Of a stretch of 64,000 nt of DNA, positions 38,779 to 45,432 are shown piece after piece (within the stretch, counting starts at the first letter, position 1; the number at the start of each line of letters is the position of its first letter). A model generated the notes under the pieces. It was not told where the DNA came from and made no database searches. It saw nothing but the letters and a program-made list of their open reading frames with translations. Both the position numbers and the translations under genes were made by a program. The stretch is from JANXMY01 sp964251675 (GTDB lineage: Bacteria; Armatimonadota; Armatimonadia; Armatimonadales; Capsulimonadaceae): assembly GCA_964251675.1 (NCBI GenBank), contig CAXUKS010000017.1, forward strand, positions 1 through 64,000, written 5' to 3'.

Positions 38779-39249
38779 GTGCAAGGCCAAATACGCGGGG
38801 AAGACGCCCGCCTAATTACAGCAGCAGCGCGGCGCTTCTGGCGGTTTGTAAAAAAAGATCACGAGAACCAGATAAGCTGCAAGAGCGGTTTGATGGACGA
38901 TGAAGATTGGCTATTGCTGTGCGAGCGATATGGAATCATCACAGCGGCAATTGACTGTCCGCCATCATTCACTGCAAAACTGTGGTATAGCGAGGATCAT
39001 TGCCTTTGGTTCATCTGTTACAACTGGCGGTTGACTCGATCTGAATTGTGCAAATGTATCGCTCATGAATTTTTTGAGTTTTTGGCTCAGACAGATCATG
39101 ACGGACTGTTTGACGAGTTGCCTGGGGTTTGGGCTGCGCCCAGCGCTTCGGGCAAGGTTTATTGCTATGACGGCCCAACAGAGCCGAGCATTATGCATCA
39201 CCGAATATCTCAGCGGGGAGAAACTATCTGTTTTCGGAGAATAACATGA
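38779..39249 (+). CDS. ImmA/IrrE-like protein with altered metal motif
   Basis: 156 residues from GTG at 38779, with a weak ribosome site. The segment TRSELCKCIAHEFFEFLAQT fits the ImmA/IrrE helix, but the HExxH motif reads H-E-F-F-E, so the second His is Glu. It may bind metal differently or be catalytically dead. Position after an XRE regulator supports the ImmR/ImmA-type relationship. ATGA overlap with the lipoprotein gene. Confidence 0.6.
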   Translation: MQGQIRGEDARLITAAARRFWRFVKKDHENQISCKSGLMDDEDWLLLCERYGIITAAIDCPPSFTAKLWYSEDHCLWFICYNWRLTRSELCKCIAHEFFEFLAQTDHDGLFDELPGVWAAPSASGKVYCYDGPTEPSIMHHRISQRGETICFRRIT

Positions 39250-39680
39250 AGAGGTTTGCCGTTTTGCTTTTACTCCTGTTCTTGTGCGGATGTCATAGTG
39301 ACACTGTAGAGGAGCATGGCAATATGGTCTCCACGGGGCAGGCGGGCTATCTTTATGGCTACCCTGCCTCTAAAGGCGGCGGTGGGGCTAGGCCGCTCGC
39401 GGTAGTCTTTGAAACGCCAGCAGAGAACGACGCCTACGAGGCCGCCTGTAACCACCTCGACGATGCTGAGATTCAGCGGCTACTAAACACGAGTAAGAGC
39501 CAAACTTTCGCTGTTCCCTCGGGCCACACAAAAGCGAAAGTCATGAAGTTTCAGTATGCGTCTAGTCCTGTAAAGCATGAGTGTGTCCGCGTGAAAGTGT
39601 TGTCCGGGGATTATGCCGGACGCGAAGGCTGGACGTATTCGCTGGGTGTTAGGAGTGAGGCAGCGGGTACGACGTATTGA
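39246..39680 (+). CDS. Small lipoprotein
   Basis: 144 residues. Signal and lipobox: MKRFAVLLLLLFLCGCHSD (cleavage before Cys16, or Cys14 in LCGC). The mature part has an SH3-like look: VRVKVLSGDYAGREGWTYSL near the end. Coupled to the ImmA-like gene, so expressed in the lysogenic state or early. Possible roles are superinfection exclusion or envelope modification; inferred only from location and export signal. Confidence 0.7.
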   Translation: MKRFAVLLLLLFLCGCHSDTVEEHGNMVSTGQAGYLYGYPASKGGGGARPLAVVFETPAENDAYEAACNHLDDAEIQRLLNTSKSQTFAVPSGHTKAKVMKFQYASSPVKHECVRVKVLSGDYAGREGWTYSLGVRSEAAGTTY

Positions 39681-39753
39681 AATCATCTAGCGCGGTGGCG
39701 TTTTCGCGGCTGTTTTAACGCATCTCGCCCATTATTTTCAGGAGATATTAGGA

Positions 39754-40410
39754 ATGCGGTCACTGCTCGCGTTGTTCTGCGTTACAACTATCTTTGCGGC
39801 AGCTCCGACCTTAGCAATAGATGCTGCCTCTCCAGGCAAAAGCCAATGGGGCGTGGCATTGGGGATGCCTCAAGCCAAAGCTGTCAGTATGTTAAAGGCA
39901 CGATTCCAGCCGCTGACGCCACAGGCCATTCATAGCGAATCTCGGACGAAAGGGCTGATAGAGGACGTTTGGACCATACCTGTTGGCCCTGGCTCAAAAG
40001 TTTCTGACGATCATGAGACTTTAGATTTGCTATCCCGGAGCGGGAAAGTCATCCAGGTCCGGTCATGGACGTCTCTTGACAAGGGAAAGACAAACCTGAC
40101 CTTCGCTGAGCTAATTCGACGCCATCATCTCCAAAAGAAGGCTTATGGATTTGACGATCCGAACGGTGGGGGCTACGTTGGTTTTTACTATGACGATGTA
40201 AAGAATGGTGTTTGTTTTTGCCTGGGAGTTCAGGATAACTTCCTTCTCACTTTTAGGCCAGACGCCATCATTGTTCATCCACCTGGAGTGTCTGCTATCC
40301 CGCTTGAAGACGGTATTTACGGGAAGCCTGTGAATGGCCGAGAGTCTAGGGTTTATAGGAACGAGGCGGAATCTCGCCGCGCAGAAGCGAAAGAACGGAA
40401 CGATTACTGA
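39754..40410 (+). CDS. Secreted hypothetical protein
   Basis: 218 residues with a Sec signal (MRSLLALFCVTTIFAAAPTLA, cleavage near 21) and AGGAG upstream of ATG (AGGAGATATTAGGA). The mature part starts DAASPGKSQWGVALGMPQAK, which resembles small periplasmic proteins with a 'GVxLGMxxxxV' strand-helix; no enzyme motif. Next to a lipoprotein and a membrane protein; probable lysogenic conversion genes. Confidence 0.65.
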   Translation: MRSLLALFCVTTIFAAAPTLAIDAASPGKSQWGVALGMPQAKAVSMLKARFQPLTPQAIHSESRTKGLIEDVWTIPVGPGSKVSDDHETLDLLSRSGKVIQVRSWTSLDKGKTNLTFAELIRRHHLQKKAYGFDDPNGGGYVGFYYDDVKNGVCFCLGVQDNFLLTFRPDAIIVHPPGVSAIPLEDGIYGKPVNGRESRVYRNEAESRRAEAKERNDY

Positions 40411-40450
40411 TAAATTTGTGCATGGCTTGCGGCTGTTTTAGGAGACCGGG

Positions 40451-40975
40451 ATGGTTTATGAATGCGAAAAATGCAAGGCAGCTCTGCCACCCAGCGTGAC
40501 TTCTTGCCCAAAGTGCGGCGAAACATTCGATGACGTAGTACCCTCGGATGCAGAGGCGGGGCCAAGCGGCTTTGGAACCACACCCTCATCGAATGCTTCC
40601 CCGGACAGTGCATCTGCGTCCGCCGACAGCCGCCGCAAAGCGCAGCTTGTCAACCGAAGCCCTGCTCCCGCTGCTGGACCGCCTCGTGCCGTGGTTCCTA
40701 CGGCGTCTGCTGGCCCAAGACTGGCTGGCATCTATGTTCTGCTACTGATCATCGCGGGGCTTTTGACAGCCCTCGTGCTGCATCTGCCAGCCCAGGGCGT
40801 CGTGCGGCCACAGTGGGAATATACGCTCAAAGACGTGCCGGATGCCGACTTTACCGACCAAATGAATAACATGGGAAAAGAGGGCTGGGATGTGGTGACC
40901 GCACGGCGGGCCTCAGACGGTGCTGATACACCAACGTTCAGCTATGAAATTGTTTTCAAGCGGGCGAAGCAGTGA
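40451..40975 (+). CDS. Zinc-ribbon membrane protein with DUF4177-like C-terminus
   Basis: 174 residues. A zinc ribbon at the N-terminus (CEKCKAALPPSVTSCPKCG, 5-23), a Ser/Ala/Pro linker, one membrane helix (LAGIYVLLLIIAGLLTALVL, about 92-111) and a DUF4177-like domain (WEYTLKDVPDADFTDQMNNM, GKEGWDVVTARR, YEIVFKR). The ribbon is predicted cytoplasmic and the DUF4177 part outside. GGAG upstream. Function unknown. Confidence 0.7.
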   Translation: MVYECEKCKAALPPSVTSCPKCGETFDDVVPSDAEAGPSGFGTTPSSNASPDSASASADSRRKAQLVNRSPAPAAGPPRAVVPTASAGPRLAGIYVLLLIIAGLLTALVLHLPAQGVVRPQWEYTLKDVPDADFTDQMNNMGKEGWDVVTARRASDGADTPTFSYEIVFKRAKQ

Positions 40976-41109
40976 CGCTCTGGATCACTGCCAGCCACAT
41001 ACGATGAGTGCGGCGCATCGTAGTCGGACTGGTAGGAAACTGGCCGGCCTGCATCCAATGATGGTGGGTGTGTTGCCTTGGCCGGAAGTTTTCAACTAAA
41101 GGAACAAAA

Positions 41110-41367
41110 ATGGCATTTTTTGTTGAGCAGCCGCATCCGCTGATGGAACAGATTGTAGAGATTGAATGGGCCACGAAAGAGCCTCAGTTTTTCAATGATC
41201 CGGCGACAGACGCACATGGCCAATCCAAGCGGTTCAAGGTTCTGGATCTGCGGGGGGGAATGGTGAACCTGCAGCGGGACGTGTCCACAGGAACACGGGG
41301 GCCAGGACCGTTTCCAAGCGCGTGGGTGTCGCTGACGGCCATTGTGGCGCTGCGTAGGATTGTATAA
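41110..41367 (+). CDS. Hypothetical small protein
   Basis: 85 residues from the ATG at 41110 with AAAGGAAC upstream. MAFFVEQPHPLMEQIVEIEW...GPGPFPSAWVSLTAIVALRR; soluble with a hydrophobic end. A palindrome copy follows 10 bases after the stop. Not recognised. Confidence 0.55.
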   Translation: MAFFVEQPHPLMEQIVEIEWATKEPQFFNDPATDAHGQSKRFKVLDLRGGMVNLQRDVSTGTRGPGPFPSAWVSLTAIVALRRIV

Positions 41368-41377
41368 GGCGGCAAAC

Positions 41378-41391
41378 TTTTCGCGCGAAAA
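41378..41391. repeat. Palindrome copy (14-base core)
   Basis: TTTTCGCGCGAAAA, perfect over 14 bases; the flanking C/A pair is mismatched. Intergenic, between 41110-41367 and the second csrA. Confidence 0.85.
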
Positions 41392-41439
41392 ATTGCAGCG
41401 CTCAGACATCACGGATTCAAAGTACCACGGAGGAAAATC

Positions 41440-41625
41440 ATGCTCGTTTTAACACGCCGTCTCAATCAGTCCATTCGCATCGGCGATGATCTCGAAATCA
41501 CGGTTGTCGAAGTCCGGGGCGACTAGGTGCGCCTGGGCATCAACGCGCCTAAAGATGTCGCTGTGCATCGCAAAGAGATTTGGGTGCAGATACAGCAGGA
41601 AAAAGAGGCGGAAAAGCAAAGATAG
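41440..41625 (+). pseudogene. csrA: Second csrA with in-frame TAG at codon 29
   Basis: GGAGG precedes ATG at 41440. Translation gives MLVLTRRLNQSIRIGDDLEI...VVEVRGD, then TAG (41524-41526), then VRLGINAPKDVAVHRKEIWV...QQEKEAEKQR and TAG at 41623. Compared with the intact copy at 12740, the only break is CAG to TAG at the Gln of GDQVR; everything after it stays conserved. It is either a very recent pseudogene or depends on amber suppression; the UUA tRNA in this window could read UAG by wobble. Confidence 0.85.
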
Positions 41626-41695
41626 GCAAGCAAAGATAAACCAAGGCGTCGTATGAGCCAATCAATACCAGAAAAAGAGTAGGAGAACTACAGAT

Positions 41696-41974
41696 ATGCC
41701 ACTTAACATACCACCCGACAGCCGGTTGTGGGGAGACCTGACCGATGAAGAACGGACTGGCCTCAACAGCCTGATCCATGCCATTATTGTTAAAGCTGCC
41801 GCCGAGGGCGTCATCTTCGAACGGGATGCGCCTTCACACACGGCGATAGGCCACCTTGTCAGAGGAAGACTGGAAGCAAGGCTGGCCGATGTTCAGCAAG
41901 AGCTTTTGGAGAGTCTGGGAAAAGAAAATATCATGGAGGTGACTGCTTACCATCCTTCCCCGGCCAGCCCATGA
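41696..41974 (+). CDS. Hypothetical small protein
   Basis: 92 residues, GGAG 10 bases upstream (TAGGAGAACTACAGAT). Helical, acidic (LWGDLTDEERTGLNSLIHAI; GRLEARLADVQQELLESLGK). Overlaps the short membrane protein by 32 bases. Not recognised. Confidence 0.55.
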   Translation: MPLNIPPDSRLWGDLTDEERTGLNSLIHAIIVKAAAEGVIFERDAPSHTAIGHLVRGRLEARLADVQQELLESLGKENIMEVTAYHPSPASP

Positions 41975-42110
41975 GGCGATCTGGTCGCTCGCGGTGCTGA
42001 TGGCCGTCGTCGTGCTGATGGTGCTGGGGTTCATTGCTTTCTTGCTGCCGGGGAAGCACTTCGACCCGGACAGCCCAGCGGGCGACATCGGCAAGTGGAT
42101 GCGGTCGTAG
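41943..42110 (+). CDS. Short single-helix membrane protein, unusual start
   Basis: Up to 55 codons between a TGA and the stop at 42108. One strong membrane helix, AIWSLAVLMAVVVLMVLGFI (about 12-31), then LLPGKHFDPDSPAGDIGKWM. A perfect GGAGGTGA (41935-41942) sits just before, but no ATG/GTG/TTG is suitably spaced; CTG at 41943 is given as a limit. Composition supports a real protein, but the start is unresolved. Confidence 0.4.
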   Translation: MLTILPRPAHEAIWSLAVLMAVVVLMVLGFIAFLLPGKHFDPDSPAGDIGKWMRS

Positions 42111-42205
42111 AACAGATGCGCTTGAAAAGCACCCTGCCTTCTTCCTCGCGTACAGCGGAGGCGGCCAGCGGGGCCTGAGCGGCCATACGAGGAAGATAGA
42201 ATATT

Positions 42206-42649
42206 ATGCCAATCAAATTAGAAGATATTGATTCCGAAACAATGGAGCGTTTGTCTGAACTTGTGATTGAAAAGCTAAAGGCTTCTCAATCACAGGATAA
42301 AGAGGAAGTGCCAAATTGGTACGCTCATCCACAACAAGTGCTTACGTTTCCTGTCAACATAGTTCACACCGATATAGGCCCATCTCAAATCTCAGTGCTA
42401 TTTGGTCTTACCGACCCACTTTATCAACTGGAGAAAGGAATGCCATCGGTTCGCCTGGTTTTTACTCATGACGACTTCGTCAGAATTATGGATTATGTGA
42501 ACAAGCGTGCCATCTTTCTGAGGCAGTCTTACAAAGGTGAAACCCCTAATTTAGATTTATATCCAGAAGCCGTAAATGAAGCAATGCCATTGTTAAATGC
42601 AGGGCAAGTTTCTGACAAGCAAATTTCTGACGAGGAGGTGAATTCTTGA
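42206..42649 (+). CDS. First gene of AT-rich HEPN operon
   Basis: 147 residues. Acidic N-terminal helix (MPIKLEDIDSETMERLSELV), then beta strands (QQVLTFPVNIVHTDIGPSQI, SVRLVFTHDDFVRIMDYVNK), faintly like DUF3467. Base composition drops sharply here compared with neighbours, and codon choice is AT-rich through 43757, a sign of recent transfer. Overlaps the next start by 4 bases. Function unknown. Confidence 0.6.
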   Translation: MPIKLEDIDSETMERLSELVIEKLKASQSQDKEEVPNWYAHPQQVLTFPVNIVHTDIGPSQISVLFGLTDPLYQLEKGMPSVRLVFTHDDFVRIMDYVNKRAIFLRQSYKGETPNLDLYPEAVNEAMPLLNAGQVSDKQISDEEVNS

Positions 42650-43362
42650 ATAATCCAGATGATTTGAAGCTGCTATACCGTAGAGATTCAGGGATTGCTC
42701 ATCTTTTAGCGTCTCCGTCTAAACCTGACGTCGAGCGCCCGAAGCCCTCGCCAGCGGGCGCTTCCTTGTATGTAGGGAGTGAAACGAGTGAGATTGTGTT
42801 CATCGACTCGGTTGATTCGACACGGCCAAGAAAATTTATCGAACAGCATTTTAATTGGGTTCGACATAGCTCTATCAATTGGAAGAAGATGTTGGCCGTG
42901 TCGGAAGTCAATGCAGCTGGAACTAGTTTTACTTCTCCTGCAGCCTCGATTTTATTTCATTTTTATGTCAGCAATAATCGTATGCTAAGTAGTGCAGACC
43001 AAGGCCTTTACATACGTATTAATTCTCAAACTGAACAAGACATAAATTCCCTACTTGAGAAATATGAGTTTGATGATCCTAACAGGCTAAGAATAATTCT
43101 ATTGGCCCATCCATCTGCGATTACTTTGCTTTTGGAAGCTCGCTCTCATCTTGCCAGAATTTTTGGTGAGGATACTTTTGTTCATCTTCAGCTAGTTCCA
43201 GAAGATGAGGATGGAGCGGGTGTTGCCCTTTTTGCCAATGTCTACACTCAGGATGATCCTTTGGTTGCTTTCGAGAAAATGAGCCGCTTTGATGAAGAAT
43301 GGTGGTTGGATGCATCTGAAAGGTCCGACGGTGTGCTTAACTTCAGTGTGGAGTTCGTTTGA
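42646..43362 (+). CDS. Second gene of HEPN operon
   Basis: 238 residues from TTG at 42646 (GGAGG ahead, overlapping the previous stop). Alpha/beta, with SEIVFIDSVDSTRPRKFIEQ, LYIRINSQTEQDINSLLEKY and a C-terminal MSRFDEEWWLDASERSDGVL...SVEFV. No family recognised. The FDxxWW C-terminal pattern may be diagnostic if searched. The stop overlaps the HEPN start (TGATG). Confidence 0.6.
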   Translation: MNNPDDLKLLYRRDSGIAHLLASPSKPDVERPKPSPAGASLYVGSETSEIVFIDSVDSTRPRKFIEQHFNWVRHSSINWKKMLAVSEVNAAGTSFTSPAASILFHFYVSNNRMLSSADQGLYIRINSQTEQDINSLLEKYEFDDPNRLRIILLAHPSAITLLLEARSHLARIFGEDTFVHLQLVPEDEDGAGVALFANVYTQDDPLVAFEKMSRFDEEWWLDASERSDGVLNFSVEFV

Positions 43363-43757
43363 TGCTTCCTACCACGCCAAATTTTGACTGGCAGGAATAT
43401 CTTGTCCTCGCCGAGCGGCTTGCCGTAATCAACGCTGAGAGTGCCAAAAGATCTGCTATCAGTCGAGCTTATTATGCAGCGTTCCGCAAAGCGGAATTTG
43501 TATACATGCGTGCTAACCCTGTATTTATACCTGATGATGGAAAGCAGTCACATTATATTGTCTGGGAGTGGTTCAAAAAGCACCAGGCACGGCCATACAA
43601 ACAAATTGGCAACTCCGGCGATAGACTTAAGAAGAGCAGAATACGGGCAGACTATAGTGACACATTCCCAGGATTAGAACAACAAACTAGCTACCAGATG
43701 AAAGTCGCAAAAGAGTTGATCGAAAGTTTAGATCAGATAGCGAACAGTTTTTCGTAA
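43359..43757 (+). CDS. HEPN-like domain protein
   Basis: 132 residues. SRAYYAAF (35-42) and the downstream Leu-x-x-x-Arg-x-x-ADY (LKKSRIRADYS, 90-100) match HEPN domains, helical bundles often acting as RNases in toxin-antitoxin and defence systems. The canonical RNase motif R-x(4-6)-H is not clear (Arg36 and His65 are candidates). Third gene of a coupled AT-rich operon; the two upstream genes may neutralise, sense or guide it. Confidence 0.7.
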   Translation: MMLPTTPNFDWQEYLVLAERLAVINAESAKRSAISRAYYAAFRKAEFVYMRANPVFIPDDGKQSHYIVWEWFKKHQARPYKQIGNSGDRLKKSRIRADYSDTFPGLEQQTSYQMKVAKELIESLDQIANSFS

Positions 43758-43863
43758 TATAATCTCATTTCTACACCAGATCTGTATCAGGCCATTGCCA
43801 ATCCGTTAAGGCAACTGATAAACATTCTGACCAAAATAAGATCCTCAATTTCTACTGTTCCTC

Positions 43864-43892
43864 TTGACTCTGCCTGCTTACTGCGTTATAAT
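43864..43892 (+). promoter_or_regulatory. Promoter of the ATPase-RHH-Rep operon
   Basis: TTGACT (43864-43869), a 17-base spacer, consensus TATAAT (43887-43892). The gene start is 46 bases further, preceded by AGGAG (43928-43932). Confidence 0.8.
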
Positions 43893-43938
43893 GCCTCAAC
43901 GTTCAAGTAAGTTGATACATGAATGACAGGAGACAGAT

Positions 43939-44808
43939 ATGGCAACGACGGTCGCCCGCGCCGCTCCCAGCGGCTACGTCAAACACTTCGGCATGAGCCG
44001 TATGCCCTTCGACACGGCTCCAAACCCCGACTTCGCCTTCGCCACTCGTGCCCACGAGATCGCCCTGCTGCGGATGCAGGACAGCGTGGAGCAGCGGATG
44101 GGTCTGGCGCTTCTGAAGGGCGACATCGGCACTGGTAAAAGCACCCTGGCCCACCTACTAACCCAGACCTGGGCCGAAGAGCCGGACCGATACCGCACGG
44201 TTCTCATTGACGATCCCAGCGCTTATACACCGGCCCAGTTCATGCGGCTGCTGGTCAGCGCCTTTGGCCTAGAAGCCTCGCGCTACGTTCAGGTCAATAA
44301 GGACCTGTTCCGTAGCTTTCTTCTGGACGAATACGAAGCAGGCCGGACCGTCGTGGTGTTGCTCGATGAAGCCCAGACAATCAGTGCACCTAACATGGCG
44401 ACGCTGCTCATGCTCTCGAACCTCCAGACGGCCACCACGAAGCTTGTCCAGATCGCCTTGCTCGCTCTCCCGAACTTCGACCGCAAGCTTTCCTACCAGC
44501 CTGCCCTTTCCAGCCGGATCGCCACGCGCGGCACGCTGGACCCGCTGATCGCCTCGGATACCGTGGATATGATGCGCCACCGCGTCGAGGTCGCTGGTGG
44601 GGACTTTGACCGCCTGTTCCCGGCAGACACCCACCGCCCTATTTGGGCAGCGACGCGCGGCATCCCCCGTAAAATTTGCGTCTTGTGTCACAACGTTCTG
44701 TTCAATGCTTATGCACGCAGCCTGACCGGTGCTGACGTGGAGGCTGTCGTTCAGGCCGCCAAAGACTGTGAGTTCGATCTGGACTTCGATGCGACGGGAG
44801 GCAAGTAA
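43939..44808 (+). CDS. ExeA/TniB-like AAA+ ATPase
   Basis: 289 residues. Walker A GDIGTGKST (61-69), Walker B VVVLLDEAQ (138-146), an Arg-finger region ALSSRIATRG, and a C-terminal lid (RGIPRKICVLCHNVL). The start YVKHFGMSRMPFDTAPNPDF is the conserved GspA/ExeA entry ('FgL...PF...p...f'). The family includes TniB/TnsC/MuB regulators of transposition and ExeA of secretion. No transposase or secretion gene is nearby; it is in an operon with an RHH protein and a Rep, which suggests a plasmid-maintenance role. Confidence 0.85.
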   Translation: MATTVARAAPSGYVKHFGMSRMPFDTAPNPDFAFATRAHEIALLRMQDSVEQRMGLALLKGDIGTGKSTLAHLLTQTWAEEPDRYRTVLIDDPSAYTPAQFMRLLVSAFGLEASRYVQVNKDLFRSFLLDEYEAGRTVVVLLDEAQTISAPNMATLLMLSNLQTATTKLVQIALLALPNFDRKLSYQPALSSRIATRGTLDPLIASDTVDMMRHRVEVAGGDFDRLFPADTHRPIWAATRGIPRKICVLCHNVLFNAYARSLTGADVEAVVQAAKDCEFDLDFDATGGK

Positions 44809-45432
44809 TTGGCAGAGACCTCCACCCGTTCGCTGCGTGCTTCCCTCAATCCTCAGGCCCGGATGCAGCAGCTCCTTCAGAAACAAGAATCAGAGAAGCA
44901 AGAACCAGCGCAAATTCCACTAGATGCACTACCAGTAGCGTCTGCTACTACGCTACCAGATACGCAGACAGACGCACTACCAGATAGTAGCGCTACCGAC
45001 AATGCAGAAACGTATACGGACCACATATCAGCAATCCACACAGACAGTAGCGCAGTAGCGCAGGAGCATAGTAGCACACATAGTAGCGAGGTAGCAGACG
45101 CTACTGGTAATCTGGTAGCACAGAAACGCAGAAGTATATCTTCCAAGAAGCCCGGCGCTCCATCGGCTCAAGCGCCATCATCTCAGAAGGGGAGCGCGGA
45201 CAAAGGAAGCGCAGATCCTGTTCGCCAGGCGATGCTGGGAATGCTGGCCATGCCTTACCCCGAGGACATGGCGGCAGGCGCGATGACAGTGACCTCAGTG
45301 AAGATCCCGAAGCCGGTCTGGGAACGCCTGGAATACGCACGGACGATCACTCGCAAAGACAAGCAAGACATCATCGCCGACGCACTGCGGATCTACTTTG
45401 AGTTGATTGTAGAGGATGGTTTAGACAAATGA
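44809..45432 (+). CDS. Ribbon-helix-helix protein with a DNA-repeat-rich linker
   Basis: 207 residues from TTG at 44809 (GGGAGG upstream, directly after the ATPase stop). The C-terminus has an RHH fold: MTVTSVKIPKPVWERLEYAR, TITRKDKQDIIADALRIYFE (about 162-200), like CopG/ParG centromere binders. The Ala/Ser/Thr/Asp linker (40-105) is encoded by DNA with twelve GTAGC/GCTAC motifs. It probably binds DNA and works with the ATPase; the repeats could be its sites. ATGA overlap with Rep 2. Confidence 0.75.
   Translation: MAETSTRSLRASLNPQARMQQLLQKQESEKQEPAQIPLDALPVASATTLPDTQTDALPDSSATDNAETYTDHISAIHTDSSAVAQEHSSTHSSEVADATGNLVAQKRRSISSKKPGAPSAQAPSSQKGSADKGSADPVRQAMLGMLAMPYPEDMAAGAMTVTSVKIPKPVWERLEYARTITRKDKQDIIADALRIYFELIVEDGLDK
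44935..45119. repeat. Cluster of GTAGC/GCTAC motifs inside the RHH gene
   Basis: Twelve copies in 185 bases, in both orientations: GTAGC at 44935, 44987, 45047, 45055, 45071, 45083, 45091, 45115; GCTAC at 44944, 44952, 44992, 45100. At 44987-44996 two form a perfect palindrome GTAGCGCTAC. Candidate centromere or operator nested in coding DNA. Confidence 0.75.

Noticed and set aside
40976..41109. Small RNA or attachment site in the gap before 41110
   Set aside because: Only a weak ACGATG/CATCGT pairing is visible; nothing else supports a feature.
43939..44808. Tn7/Tn5053-type transposon (TnsC/TniB) or CRISPR-associated transposon
   Set aside because: No DDE transposase, TnsA/TniQ or terminal repeats near the ATPase; the operon partners are RHH and Rep proteins.
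44935..45119. CRISPR or microsatellite in the RHH gene
   Set aside because: Motifs are 5-6 bases, irregularly spaced and in both orientations, which fits protein-binding sites, not CRISPR.
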